From NCBI GenBank assembly GCA_026394635.1, contig JAPKXV010000428.1, positions 1 to 10,749 of the forward strand: 10,749 bases of DNA, given 5' to 3'. Positions 1-6,332 of this stretch are shown piece after piece. Source of the stretch: Methanoregula sp. (GTDB lineage: Archaea > Halobacteriota > Methanomicrobia > Methanomicrobiales > Methanospirillaceae). A program made the position numbers and the translations under genes. Within the stretch, counting starts at the first letter, position 1; each line of letters begins with the position of its first letter. Below the pieces are notes generated by a model. It was not told where the DNA came from. It ran no database searches and saw only the letters and a list, made by a program, of their open reading frames with translations.

Positions 1-303
1 CGTTCCCTGATCGACCGGTGCTCCCTGATATCGGATAACGCCCAGCATGTCTCAGACTCCTTTGCGTGGATGGTTGACTTCTACCTGAACACAACCTCGT
101 TCTCGATGAACCGTGTCATGAAGATCCTCGCGGTCCTGACAGCACTTACCATGGTGCCGGCAATCGTCGGGGGGCTGCTTGGCATGAACCTGATTGACAA
201 CCCATGGGCGGCAACCCTTCTGCAGATGGTCACGATCGTGGGTCTCGTGATGGTGCTGACAGCGTGGGTGTATTTCAATCTCGGCTGGCTCAAACGCGAT
301 TAA
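1..303 (+). CDS. corA: CorA-family magnesium transporter, C-terminal part (5' truncated by window)
   Basis: Frame 1 is open from the first base and gives about 100 residues ending in TAA. The fragment starts in the helix before the pore, then shows the pore-lining first membrane helix ending in the family signature G-M-N (GLLGMNL, codons near 175-192), a short loop, and a second membrane helix followed by a basic tail (WLKRD). This is the standard C-terminal layout of CorA/2-TM-GxN channels, which form pentamers moving Mg2+ (sometimes Co2+ or Ni2+) across the cytoplasmic membrane. The GMN motif is the selectivity filter and is intact here. The large N-terminal cytoplasmic domain lies outside the window. 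The next gene begins 20 bases downstream on the same strand, so the two are probably co-transcribed. A ZntB-type Zn2+ exporter is an alternative the fragment cannot exclude. Confidence 0.88.
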   Translation, partial: RSLIDRCSLISDNAQHVSDSFAWMVDFYLNTTSFSMNRVMKILAVLTALTMVPAIVGGLLGMNLIDNPWAATLLQMVTIVGLVMVLTAWVYFNLGWLKRD

Positions 304-323
304 CAATAGTGGGATGATGATAA

Positions 324-881
324 ATGCAAAAAAACGACGAGCAGAAAAACCACGGTGCATCCGTTACGTTCCGGACGATTGCTCATTTCTATGACCCGGA
401 TGATCCAACACCCGAAAATAACCGGGAGTTATCGGACCGTGCTGAAGACCAGATCTTCCATGAAGTTCTGGGGGTACCGAAAGGAGAGCATGCGGAGATG
501 TGTGACCATCTTGAGATCCTGCTCCCAGCATCAGATCTGACCCCAGACCGTACTGCCACGATCATTTCTGCGGTCAGGTCCCATTTCCAGCTCCGTTCTG
601 GCAAATTGCAGCGGGACATGAAACTTACACAGCGGGTCGGCCTCCGGGAGTTCCGGCTGACACTCGCCGTATGTATTCCCTCATTCATCGGCATTGCCAT
701 CTGTTCGCAGTTCAAGGGGAACCCCATCACCGAGGTCGTAGAAAACATACTTGTTATCTTCTGCTGGGTGACCATCTGGCAGCCGTTCCAGTCGCTGGTC
801 TTTGACCGGTGGACGCAGTCTGAGACGGCGAAGGTTTACCGGAAGATTGCGGAGATGGAGATCACCGTGCGACCGGTGTAA
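324..881 (+). CDS. two-helix membrane protein of unknown function, downstream of corA
   Basis: The 185-residue product is not one I recognise. Residues 1-108 are hydrophilic and soluble-looking, rich in Asp/Glu in the first half and basic around 90-108. Two membrane helices follow at about 110-128 and 135-155, joined by a very short loop, so both ends should be on the same side. The last 30 residues form a charged amphipathic tail. The ATG at 324 follows a GATGAT stretch that could act as a weak ribosome binding site. The 20-base gap to the CorA stop suggests an operon, so an accessory role in Mg2+ transport is conceivable but is only inferred from position. Confidence 0.72.
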   Translation: MQKNDEQKNHGASVTFRTIAHFYDPDDPTPENNRELSDRAEDQIFHEVLGVPKGEHAEMCDHLEILLPASDLTPDRTATIISAVRSHFQLRSGKLQRDMKLTQRVGLREFRLTLAVCIPSFIGIAICSQFKGNPITEVVENILVIFCWVTIWQPFQSLVFDRWTQSETAKVYRKIAEMEITVRPV

Positions 882-1017
882 ACCGGGATAATCAGTGGTG
901 CAGATCGTCCCGCAGTCACCATTTCTCATTTTTAAAAATGTTGGTGGGGGACACCATGGTGGCAGGCAATAGAAATTTTCCATCATGTTTTTTGTATCGC
1001 ACGATCAAAGGGGATAT

Positions 1018-1209
1018 ATGACTCATCACCCGCAGTTCGAGCACCATGACCACGGGGGGCACTCCTGTCGTGTCTGCTCATCATCCTATAACCCCGATCA
1101 CACGGCATCGGTGAGTGGCATCTGCCACACATGTGTCTATAAAATCCTGATTGTCATCTTCATCATCATGATCAGCATATCGTATATCGCGTGGTTTGGT
1201 GTGCTGTAA
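1018..1209 (+). CDS. small membrane protein with two CxxC pairs (zinc-ribbon-like)
   Basis: Starting at the ATG at 1018, the product is 63 residues. An in-frame ATG at 985 would add 11, but 1018 has a purine-rich AAGGGGA about 4 bases upstream and is preferred. The N-terminal third is very rich in histidine (HHPQFEHHDHGGH). Two Cys pairs follow, C-R-V-C and C-H-T-C, spaced about 20 residues apart as in a zinc ribbon. A single strongly hydrophobic helix then runs almost to the C terminus. The likely topology is a metal-binding head anchored by a C-terminal tail. Function is unknown; the His-rich segment plus four Cys suggests binding of zinc or another transition metal. The gene ends only 7 bases from the end of the convergent K+ channel gene. 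Confidence 0.62.
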   Translation: MTHHPQFEHHDHGGHSCRVCSSSYNPDHTASVSGICHTCVYKILIVIFIIMISISYIAWFGVL

Positions 1210-1212
1210 GGA

Positions 1213-1224
1213 TTTTTTATTTTC
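1213..1224 (+). terminator. T-run terminator after the small CxxC gene
   Basis: The sequence TTTTTTATTTT begins 4 bases after the plus-strand stop. Archaeal transcription commonly ends at such T-runs without a hairpin. The site overlaps the end of the convergent K+ channel gene. Confidence 0.5.
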
Positions 1225-2182
1225 CCCGGTTTTTCTCCTGCTCTCGTAACCGTGGCAGGATGAGTGCCTTATATTCCTCAAATTCCTCTTTTATAATCAG
1301 CCCGCGCTCTTTTAAGGTTCCCACCCGCTCAAGCAGCAAAATCCATGATTCTGTGTCGGTGAGTTCATGGGAGGTCTGATCTTTCTGTCGCTCCTCCATA
1401 AACCCTGCGGCAAGGATTGCAGAGGGGAGCGCGAGGAGCAGGACGCCTCCGATGGTGACCAGTCCGGCGATGGTCTGGCCAAGGGGCGTGATGGGATAGA
1501 TGTCACCGTACCCCACGGTCGTCACCGTCATCACCGCCCACCACATGGCTGCCGGGATACTGGAAAACTTATCCGGCTGTGCCGCATTCTCGACAACGTA
1601 CATGATAGTCGATGAGAACAGGATCTCAAAGATTAAAAAAAATACAAGGATAGAAATGATCTCCCGCTTCCTGGAAACGACACGGTGCAGGAGTTTCAGT
1701 GCCTCTGAGTTCCGTGCATAGCGCACAAGCTTAAAGATCGAGAGGAGCCGGATGATGTGGAGCAGGGCATAATCCCTTGGAAATACGTAGGGGAAGATGA
1801 TGGGGATTATCGAGATAAGGTCGATTACCATGTAGATCTGTGTTGCATACCGCAGGCGATCCGTCACCCTGCCCATGAACGTGCGGTTATGGGTACATGT
1901 CCAGAGTCGCAGGATGTATTCGACCGTAAAAATTAAAAGACAGATCGTGATGATTGAATAGAGCAGATTCCGGACTAAGAGAGGGAGATCCGGTATTGTG
2001 GAGATTACCACCGCTGTTGTGTTGCTCAGGATGATGAGGGCAAGGAATGCCTGGATGATGAATGCAGTGCGGTCATGGAACAGGGTTTCTTCCAGAATGG
2101 TATGGACCCGGGTTTTTACCCGGTCGTAGCGGGACGGCCCCCCGATGTTTTCCTGTGTTTGCTCTGCTGGATTCTCTGGCAT
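1217..2182 (-). CDS. voltage-gated potassium channel with SHOCT-like C-terminal tail
   Basis: The product is a single-subunit six-helix channel that conducts K+ across the cytoplasmic membrane as a tetramer. Numbering from the upstream ATG (2185), S1 is about 41-63. S2 is about 72-94 and contains F-T-V-E-Y-I-L-R-L-W, the classic S2 pattern. S3 is about 117-135. S4 is about 139-158 with only R146, K152, R155 and R158. S5 is about 174-198, and the pore loop carries the selectivity filter T-V-G-Y-G-D at 223-228. S6 is about 236-262. There is no RCK/TrkA-N domain. Residues 282-313 instead resemble a SHOCT helical hairpin (L-K-E-R-G-L-I-I-K-E-E-F-E-E-Y-K). Two ATGs lie side by side, and GGTG sits 5 bases before the second (2182), which is preferred. 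Function as a K+ channel is secure; voltage gating rests on the S4 charges. Confidence 0.92.
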   Translation of the reverse strand: MPENPAEQTQENIGGPSRYDRVKTRVHTILEETLFHDRTAFIIQAFLALIILSNTTAVVISTIPDLPLLVRNLLYSIITICLLIFTVEYILRLWTCTHNRTFMGRVTDRLRYATQIYMVIDLISIIPIIFPYVFPRDYALLHIIRLLSIFKLVRYARNSEALKLLHRVVSRKREIISILVFFLIFEILFSSTIMYVVENAAQPDKFSSIPAAMWWAVMTVTTVGYGDIYPITPLGQTIAGLVTIGGVLLLALPSAILAAGFMEERQKDQTSHELTDTESWILLLERVGTLKERGLIIKEEFEEYKALILPRLREQEKNRGK

Positions 2183-2224
2183 CATTGCACCGTTCCGGCT
2201 GGATTTCTCCTTATGAACACATGG

Positions 2225-2231
2225 TTAAAAA
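2225..2231 (-). promoter_or_regulatory. possible TATA box of the K+ channel gene
   Basis: On the minus strand the stretch reads TTTTTAA inside a small dyad (GGTT-AAA-AACC). It lies about 45 bases upstream of the preferred start, which would give a short leader. No better TATA-like site is evident between the gene and its upstream neighbour. Confidence 0.3.
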
Positions 2232-2440
2232 CCGATTCCCGGCTCAATATCAGCGGTAATTTCGTCCTCTTTTTCGAGTGCCCCGTCATGAGGATGCTGC
2301 CCAGTATTCTGATGGATTCTTCCCGTATCTTAAACTTCTGGATCTTTGACGACAATCCCCTCGTTGTGGAAACGGTCGGGTAGGGGAAATGCAGGATCCG
2401 GCACGGTAGAGATAACGAGGTTAAAATGTCTCTTTTTATT

Positions 2441-2447
2441 AAAAAAA
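2441..2447 (-). terminator. T-run terminator of the four-helix CxxC membrane protein gene
   Basis: On the minus strand a run of seven T lies about 40 bases after the stop of the gene ending at 2486 and is followed by further A/T-rich sequence. There is no stem-loop, as is usual in archaea. Confidence 0.45.
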
Positions 2448-2485
2448 TGGATGGATTTTGGTATCGTTTTTCCCTCATGGGAACG

Positions 2486-2920
2486 TTACTTGCCCGTGAA
2501 TAAGCGGTCAACATACGGCGCAGCGATCAGAAGGATTGAACCCGCAAAGAGAGCGATCCATGCATACCCAAAGCTGAAAAAACCTGCTGCAAACGATGCA
2601 ATAGCTCCCATACCCCTGATCCCGTTATACCCGGATATGGCATCCACGAAAAAAACAAGGATTGTAACGAAGACCGCTACTCCGGCTCCCTGCGCTTCCT
2701 GGATCTTTTTTGCAACGAGGAGGCCGATGATGACCAGCGCGGTGAGGGTTAGCGCTCCCCCATAAATGCTAAATCCAACAGAGAAAAACGTGACCGACAG
2801 GATTTTTCCAAGCACGGTAACGGAAAATAACGGGACAAAACATCCGATGATGAGAAGGACTGCCCCGATAATTCCCACAATCTGCGCCTTTGACGCTCCA
2901 CAAATACTACAGTTTTCCAT
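2486..2920 (-). CDS. four-helix membrane protein with N-terminal CxxC
   Basis: The product has 144 residues and is overwhelmingly hydrophobic. It opens M-E-N-C-S-I-C-G, so Cys4 and Cys7 form a CxxC knuckle that may be half of a zinc ribbon or a disulfide. Membrane helices are estimated at 13-35, 50-70, 79-94 and 118-137. A glycine- and alanine-rich stretch near 97-115 may form a shorter fifth segment. The layout resembles small archaeal and bacterial membrane proteins that carry a short zinc ribbon ahead of several helices, but I cannot name a family. The start follows AAAGG by about 7 bases. It appears to be transcribed alone: a TATA box lies upstream and a T-run downstream. Confidence 0.78.
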   Translation of the reverse strand: MENCSICGASKAQIVGIIGAVLLIIGCFVPLFSVTVLGKILSVTFFSVGFSIYGGALTLTALVIIGLLVAKKIQEAQGAGVAVFVTILVFFVDAISGYNGIRGMGAIASFAAGFFSFGYAWIALFAGSILLIAAPYVDRLFTGK

Positions 2921-2984
2921 AGGGTGCCTTTTGTTTTTGATAAATTAAGGGTCACGGTACTTTCCAATTTTTGTGTCAAAATTT

Positions 2985-2993
2985 GGATATAAA
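2985..2993 (-). promoter_or_regulatory. TATA box of the four-helix CxxC membrane protein gene
   Basis: On the minus strand the site reads TTTATATCC, about 69 bases upstream of the ATG at 2920. Transcription would start roughly 25 bases downstream and leave a leader of about 40 bases. Confidence 0.45.
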
Positions 2994-3266
2994 GTTCACG
3001 AAAAAGAGTTGAGTATGCTGCACATAACATCAGGATCTGATACGGCAGCGCAACCGTGCTGGTTTAAAATTTCCTGCTGTAAATGAGCCAGGGCAATCAC
3101 GATCAATGCTGAAAGGATCGGCATCTGGAGGAGTTCATCAGGTAGTAAACAAGGAAAAAGGAATTTGCCAAAATAATGAAAAATGCTGGAGAATCCGGAT
3201 TCGCGTACCATTTTTACTTTATTGAGTCTCCGGGCACGCCCGATAATTCAGAGCCATAAATTTTTC

Positions 3267-3275
3267 AAAAAAAAA
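3267..3275 (-). terminator. T-run terminator of the 376-residue membrane protein gene
   Basis: Nine consecutive T on the minus strand directly follow the stop codon of the gene ending at 3276. A GC-rich dyad (3231-3242) lies a little further downstream. Confidence 0.6.
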
Positions 3276-4406
3276 TTACCGTAAAAATCCTCCATCCGGT
3301 TCGTGTTTCCTCTCCACGATATACCCCTTGATTGCGGTCAGGGTTGTGCTGTCCATCATCACCGAGAAGTCGAGATCAACAACAAAAACCGGAAATGTTC
3401 CTGCAAGAGAATTCCGCTTTACAATGAAGATCTTGGATTCGAGCAGGAGTGCGCTCGTCCCGAGGGGATTTTCATCAGGGTCCAAACTCGCAAAAAGGGC
3501 TTTATTCTCCGTATCAAGGAGTTCTTTAAGGGAATTTTCCTTGAAGTCAAAGAGCCGATCTGCCATCGTCCTGCTGGTAATGCCATGGATGTACCTGATG
3601 ATGAAATACTGGCTGATGGCAAGGATGGCAAGAAGGCTGAACAGGTGCCCGAGCTCAGTCAGCTCTGACTGGGTGAGAAAGGCGTTCAGGGTCACGCCCG
3701 GAAGGAAGATAATGGTGGTCAAAAACAGGAATATGGCAAGCAAAAAGCCGAAAATGAACATGGCCGTAACTAGCCGGGGTGGCAGTCTCTGCCGGTGAAG
3801 ACCGCTTTTCACCTTTTCCACTTTTTTTACATACGCAGTAGAAAATGGCTCCATCTTCCAGACCAGCAGGTAAAAGATGACAATGATTGCGCATTGGGCG
3901 ATCACAATGATCGTGATACTAAGCGGAAGGCCCCGGGTATAATGGATGAGAGTAAACACAATGTCAAGAGAGAAGATCAGCCCGATTCCCAGCGACAGTG
4001 CCCGGCTGTTCATGAAGAGTGCGTTGATAAATAACCGGGTAAACCGGGTTGCACCTGATTTTACCCCGATCTCTTTGAGCCACGAATGGAACCGGGAGAT
4101 ATCCGCTGCAGGGAGGTTGGCGTTCTGGAAATTTGTCGGGATCAGCAGGGTGATAAAATAGTACATGTTGAGGTAGAAGCTGGCCGCAATAAAAAGCGCG
4201 ACATAATCGGATCTGGCCAGAGAGAAGATTACATTCGTGAGAACACACACCAGAAGGACGAGAAAATGTATTCCCTGAGGGCCTCTTTGTGTCATCAGGT
4301 CAGTACGGTTTTTCCGAACGGCCGCCAGTTCATCCCTGATAATCTGGTTTAAGGGAATATCGTTACGGGTTCCTGATAAAATTGTGTCAGCAGACAACTG
4401 TGTCAC
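3276..4406 (-). CDS. six-helix membrane protein with soluble C-terminal domain, function unknown
   Basis: The product is 376 residues from a GTG start and I do not recognise it. A polar N terminus of about 44 residues precedes helices at about 46-64 and 68-90. A cytoplasmic-looking loop with basic residues (100-130) separates them from helices at about 135-155, 161-183, 212-238 and 251-271. Residues 280-376 form a soluble domain with predicted beta strands near 324-348 (K-I-F-I-V-K; F-P-V-F-V-V-D-L-D-F). No enzyme motif or nucleotide-binding site is visible. The GTG at 4406 has no clear ribosome binding site and no alternative start lies close by, so translation may be leaderless. It is probably monocistronic, with a T-run right after the stop and a dyad upstream. 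Confidence 0.78.
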   Translation of the reverse strand: MTQLSADTILSGTRNDIPLNQIIRDELAAVRKNRTDLMTQRGPQGIHFLVLLVCVLTNVIFSLARSDYVALFIAASFYLNMYYFITLLIPTNFQNANLPAADISRFHSWLKEIGVKSGATRFTRLFINALFMNSRALSLGIGLIFSLDIVFTLIHYTRGLPLSITIIVIAQCAIIVIFYLLVWKMEPFSTAYVKKVEKVKSGLHRQRLPPRLVTAMFIFGFLLAIFLFLTTIIFLPGVTLNAFLTQSELTELGHLFSLLAILAISQYFIIRYIHGITSRTMADRLFDFKENSLKELLDTENKALFASLDPDENPLGTSALLLESKIFIVKRNSLAGTFPVFVVDLDFSVMMDSTTLTAIKGYIVERKHEPDGGFLR

Positions 4407-4421
4407 CGTGTCGATATGAGA

Positions 4422-4460
4422 TTCACTACTTTTGGTTGTACGAGCATTAAACGTAGTGAA
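4422..4460. promoter_or_regulatory. inverted repeat around a TATA-like site upstream of the 376-residue gene
   Basis: Perfect 8-base arms TTCACTAC (4422-4429) and GTAGTGAA (4453-4460) are separated by 23 bases, so the half-sites are 31 bases apart centre to centre, about three helical turns. Between them the minus strand contains GTTTAAT, a TATA-like element about 42 bases upstream of the GTG start at 4406. The layout fits a dyad operator flanking a core promoter, but no regulator is known. Confidence 0.3.
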
Positions 4461-4523
4461 ATTTTTGGTAATTTTTCCGGGTCATTTATGGGTAGGGTTC
4501 CTGTACTGCAAAACCTGCACGCG

Positions 4524-4564
4524 AATCCCGGGTAATCATCTCACGTTTCGGATAAATCCCGGGT
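4524..4564. repeat. pair of direct repeats AATCCCGGGT
   Basis: Two identical 10-base copies start 31 bases apart. Each contains the palindrome CCCGGG. They may be binding sites placed on one face of the helix, or chance. Confidence 0.3.
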
Positions 4565-4643
4565 GCCCAAAATCCTGTCATCGTATACATCGATGAGAAG
4601 TGTATGTACTGGCCCTCAGCTGCGATGCTGCATTGCTCACCGT

Positions 4644-4650
4644 AAAAAAA
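4644..4650 (-). terminator. T-run terminator downstream of the zinc-finger gene
   Basis: Seven T on the minus strand lie about 85 bases after the stop at 4734. A shorter T5 lies closer, near 4718-4722. Either could end the long minus-strand transcript. Confidence 0.35.
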
Positions 4651-4733
4651 GCAGGAATTGCGCGCAATAGTGTCTGGGCGGCAAACGATTTTGGCGCGAC
4701 AGGATGCGAGCTGCCATGAAAAAGTGTTGGGGA

Positions 4734-4946
4734 TTAATCATTCCCCTTCATCGTGTGAATTTTTATGATCCCGTCGCAGGACTTGCAGGCATAATACTCA
4801 TCCTTCCAGCAGGCATCGCACGCCCAGCGCCCGCAGAGAGCGCACTGGCGGAGCTCAGAGACCGGGTGGGGCGTATTGCAGAGATCGCATACGTACTTGG
4901 CGAAGCTGTGGGGATCCTTTTCGGGAGGCTCCCCCTGCTTTCGCAT
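4734..4946 (-). CDS. small eight-cysteine zinc-finger protein
   Basis: Read from ATG 4946 the product has 70 residues; an adjacent GTG at 4949 is an equally possible start. A longer in-frame version would run back into the preceding gene and is unlikely. Eight cysteines fall in four CxxC pairs: C20-C23, C35-C38, C43-C46 and C54-C57. A tryptophan sits next to the third pair and a histidine between the first and second. Spacing of this sort can bind two zinc ions in a cross-braced RING/FYVE-like or tandem ribbon fold. The charged N terminus is probably disordered. It follows the third EEW gene by about 45 bases on the same strand and is probably the last gene of that unit, where it may serve as a protein- or nucleic-acid-binding adaptor. 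That role is inference. Confidence 0.66.
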   Translation of the reverse strand: MRKQGEPPEKDPHSFAKYVCDLCNTPHPVSELRQCALCGRWACDACWKDEYYACKSCDGIIKIHTMKGND

Positions 4947-4992
4947 CACCGTAATCTCTTTTTTCAGCTCACGGAAGAGATCGGGGGAATCC

Positions 4993-5349
4993 TTACTTTT
5001 TAGCGCTTCCTTTCTGGGCCAGTTCTTTTTCCACAGTGTCAAGCCGAGCCTCCAGGTTCGCAAGTGAATTCTGCATACCGGCTTCGAATTTCTTCAGGTC
5101 ACCAAGCCGGGCCTCATCCTGTTCGAGTTCTTTGTAGTTCTTCTCCTTAAACTTCTGGAGTTTTGGCTGGTTCACCAGCTGCCATTCCTCGACAAGGCTC
5201 TGGAACCTGCGGTCAAGATACTCATCCACCCGGCTCTCGACCGGGCGTGTCAGGGAAATATCGCCCTTTGCCCCCCGGAAGAAATAGTAGATCATTAAGA
5301 TGATGGCTGCGAGGATGATGAAGATAAGAATGAATTCCAGTAACTCCAT
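4993..5349 (-). CDS. membrane-anchored coiled-coil protein with EEW module (third of three)
   Basis: The product is 118 residues from the ATG at 5349. This start is one base after the TGA of the preceding gene and has AAGGAGAGGG just upstream; an ATG 10 codons earlier is inside that gene. A membrane helix spans about 5-24, followed by a basic stop (R25, K28). The shared module is at about 42-58 (D-E-Y-L-D-R-R-F, then V-E-E-W-Q-L). Residues 60-112 form a charged helix with heptad character ending in a Lys-rich tail. A single N-terminal anchor with a cytoplasmic coiled coil is expected. Of the three module proteins this is the only one with its own membrane helix, so it could tether the others. 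No known family is recognised. Confidence 0.72.
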   Translation of the reverse strand: MELLEFILIFIILAAIILMIYYFFRGAKGDISLTRPVESRVDEYLDRRFQSLVEEWQLVNQPKLQKFKEKNYKELEQDEARLGDLKKFEAGMQNSLANLEARLDTVEKELAQKGSAKK

Positions 5350-5350
5350 A

Positions 5351-5572
5351 TCAGACCCTCTCCTTAAGTCTTCGTGCACGGTTTTCCAGTTCGGTCAGTT
5401 TACCCGATGCGGCATGCCCAAACGCTTTCAGGCGCGGGATCTCCTGCCCGATCGCATCCAGCCGGCTGGTGAAATCATCAATATCACTCCCGCGGGAAAG
5501 ATTCCATTCCTCAACAACAAATTTCATCCGCCGGTCAACGTAGGCGTTTAAGTAATTTTTCATGCCGATCAT
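5351..5572 (-). CDS. small soluble helical protein with EEW module (second of three)
   Basis: The product is 73 residues. Its ATG overlaps the stop of the preceding gene (ATGA), and GGAG lies 8 bases upstream, so translational coupling is likely; a second ATG at 5563 is possible. The module occupies most of the protein: N-A-Y-V-D-R-R-M at 9-16, V-V-E-E-W-N-L at 19-25, then S-R-L-x(5)-E-I-x-x-L at 36-48. The remainder is a basic amphipathic helix. It aligns without gaps to residues 37-76 of the upstream protein. There is no membrane helix and no metal site. It probably works as part of a complex with its two paralogous neighbours. Confidence 0.7.
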   Translation of the reverse strand: MIGMKNYLNAYVDRRMKFVVEEWNLSRGSDIDDFTSRLDAIGQEIPRLKAFGHAASGKLTELENRARRLKERV

Positions 5573-5874
5573 ACCGACTTCTCCAGGGATGAAACAAGGT
5601 CATTGAGGCTCTCCACGCGCTTTTCCAGTACCATCTTTTCGGCAAACAGGGTGCTGATCTCGCCACTCACATGTGCGAGCCTGCTCTCCAGCTTGAAAAG
5701 GTCGGTATCCGTCAGGAGATCCCATTCCTCAATAATGGATGCAAAGCTGGTATCAAAATACGCGTCCAGTGATTTATCCAGTGTTGGAAGTTTTGATTCG
5801 ATTGTCGCAGGGAGTTCTGAAAACTGGTTCCAGAAACTCTGGTCGGTCTGGTTCTGGTTTACAACAGGGAACAT
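5569..5874 (-). CDS. soluble coiled-coil protein with EEW module (first of three)
   Basis: The product is 101 residues. Its ATG directly abuts the TAA of the preceding gene, which implies coupled translation. Residues 1-34 are polar and Gln/Asn-rich. The shared module is at about 37-53 (D-A-Y-F-D-T-S-F, then I-I-E-E-W-D-L), followed by S-R-L at 64-66 and G-E-I-x-x-L at 71-76. Residues 64-99 show a regular heptad pattern ending S-L-E-K-S-V, consistent with a coiled coil. No signal peptide or membrane helix is present. Function is unknown. Confidence 0.72.
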   Translation of the reverse strand: MFPVVNQNQTDQSFWNQFSELPATIESKLPTLDKSLDAYFDTSFASIIEEWDLLTDTDLFKLESRLAHVSGEISTLFAEKMVLEKRVESLNDLVSSLEKSV

Positions 5875-6276
5875 TTACTTCACCTTTATCTCCTCGTGCT
5901 GGATCTTGCCCATCAGGTTGTCCAGTTTTCTGACTTGGACAAAATTTTCAAGCCGGCTCAACCGTGTCTCAATCAGCTTCTCCTTTGCAAAGATACTGGT
6001 CTCAAGAAGCGTGTTCTCATCTTCCACCCCTCTGATCTCGGCAGTCTGTTCCAGAGAGAGCCGTGTAAACGGGAATGATTTTAATTCCCCATGTTGTTGG
6101 AGGAGCCGGAGTTTGTCTTTTTCCAGTTCCAGCTCGATCGTACGGTTCGCAGTCTTCATGATGCGCATCTCGCGGATTATGAGGAAGAGGATGAAGAGAC
6201 CAAGAATTGCCAGTGCTGCGATGAGTACGGTTTCGGTAACCAGCGGCGGTGATACCATGATTGGATCCGTCGCCAT
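5875..6276 (-). CDS. membrane-anchored coiled-coil protein at the head of the EEW genes
   Basis: The product is 133 residues. A strong ribosome binding site (GGGGGGAG) sits 5-6 bases before ATG 6276. A membrane helix lies at about 14-34, followed by R-E-M-R and a long charged helix (about 40-130) with Leu/Ile heptads, especially 45-62 and 84-118. The expected topology is an N-out anchor with a cytoplasmic coiled coil. It lacks the EEW module of the next three proteins but shares the anchor-plus-coil design of the last of them. It may be a scaffold or partner. The family is not recognised. Confidence 0.72.
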   Translation of the reverse strand: MATDPIMVSPPLVTETVLIAALAILGLFILFLIIREMRIMKTANRTIELELEKDKLRLLQQHGELKSFPFTRLSLEQTAEIRGVEDENTLLETSIFAKEKLIETRLSRLENFVQVRKLDNLMGKIQHEEIKVK

Positions 6277-6277
6277 A

Positions 6278-6316
6278 TTATCTCCCCCCTGCCTTACTAT
6301 GCATCATCGCGTTCAT
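6278..6316 (-). CDS. possible 12-codon leader/small ORF
   Basis: ATG 6316 opens a 12-residue frame (MNAMMHSKAGGR) ending in TAA one base before the ATG of the next gene. GGGAGG lies 8 bases upstream of it. It fills the gap between the LEA-tailed gene and the coiled-coil gene, so it could be a translated coupling peptide. The downstream gene's own ribosome binding site lies inside it. Chance occurrence is quite possible. Confidence 0.25.
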   Translation of the reverse strand: MNAMMHSKAGGR

Positions 6317-6332
6317 GTACACGTCCTCCCGG

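Larger units (their letters stand above)
2186..2485. other. 300-base intergenic region between two minus-strand genes
   Basis: The region holds the terminator of the upstream gene and the likely promoter of the K+ channel. Reading frames here lack a convincing ribosome binding site or recognisable protein character. I see no repeat or RNA structure beyond the short dyad near 2223-2233. An AAGGAG at about 2207-2214 (minus strand) is not followed by a start codon at usable spacing. Confidence 0.5.
2921..3275. other. 355-base intergenic region
   Basis: The region contains the promoter described at 2985-2993, a GC-rich dyad CGGGCACGCCCG at 3231-3242, and the T-run terminator of the next upstream gene. 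A 71-codon minus-strand frame at 2996-3211 is hydrophobic in part but has no ribosome binding site and was not accepted as a gene. Confidence 0.5.
4407..4733. other. 327-base intergenic region
   Basis: It holds the inverted repeat at 4422-4460 and two direct copies of AATCCCGGGT at 4524-4533 and 4555-4564, exactly 31 bases apart. It also holds a run of seven A at 4644-4650 that reads as a T-run on the minus strand. I see no credible open frame. Confidence 0.5.

Noticed and set aside
2182..2514. Minus-strand 110-codon frame upstream of the K+ channel
   Set aside because: It overlaps the 3' end of the gene at 2486-2920 and the promoter region of the channel gene, lacks a ribosome binding site, and has irregular composition.
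2996..3211. Possible 71-residue minus-strand protein in the intergenic region
   Set aside because: It has no ribosome binding site, no TATA box at usable distance and no recognisable protein pattern.
4734..5063. Longer 109-residue version of the zinc-finger protein
   Set aside because: Its first 39 codons mostly overlap the preceding gene in another frame, and the adjacent GTG/ATG at 4949/4946 is a more natural start.
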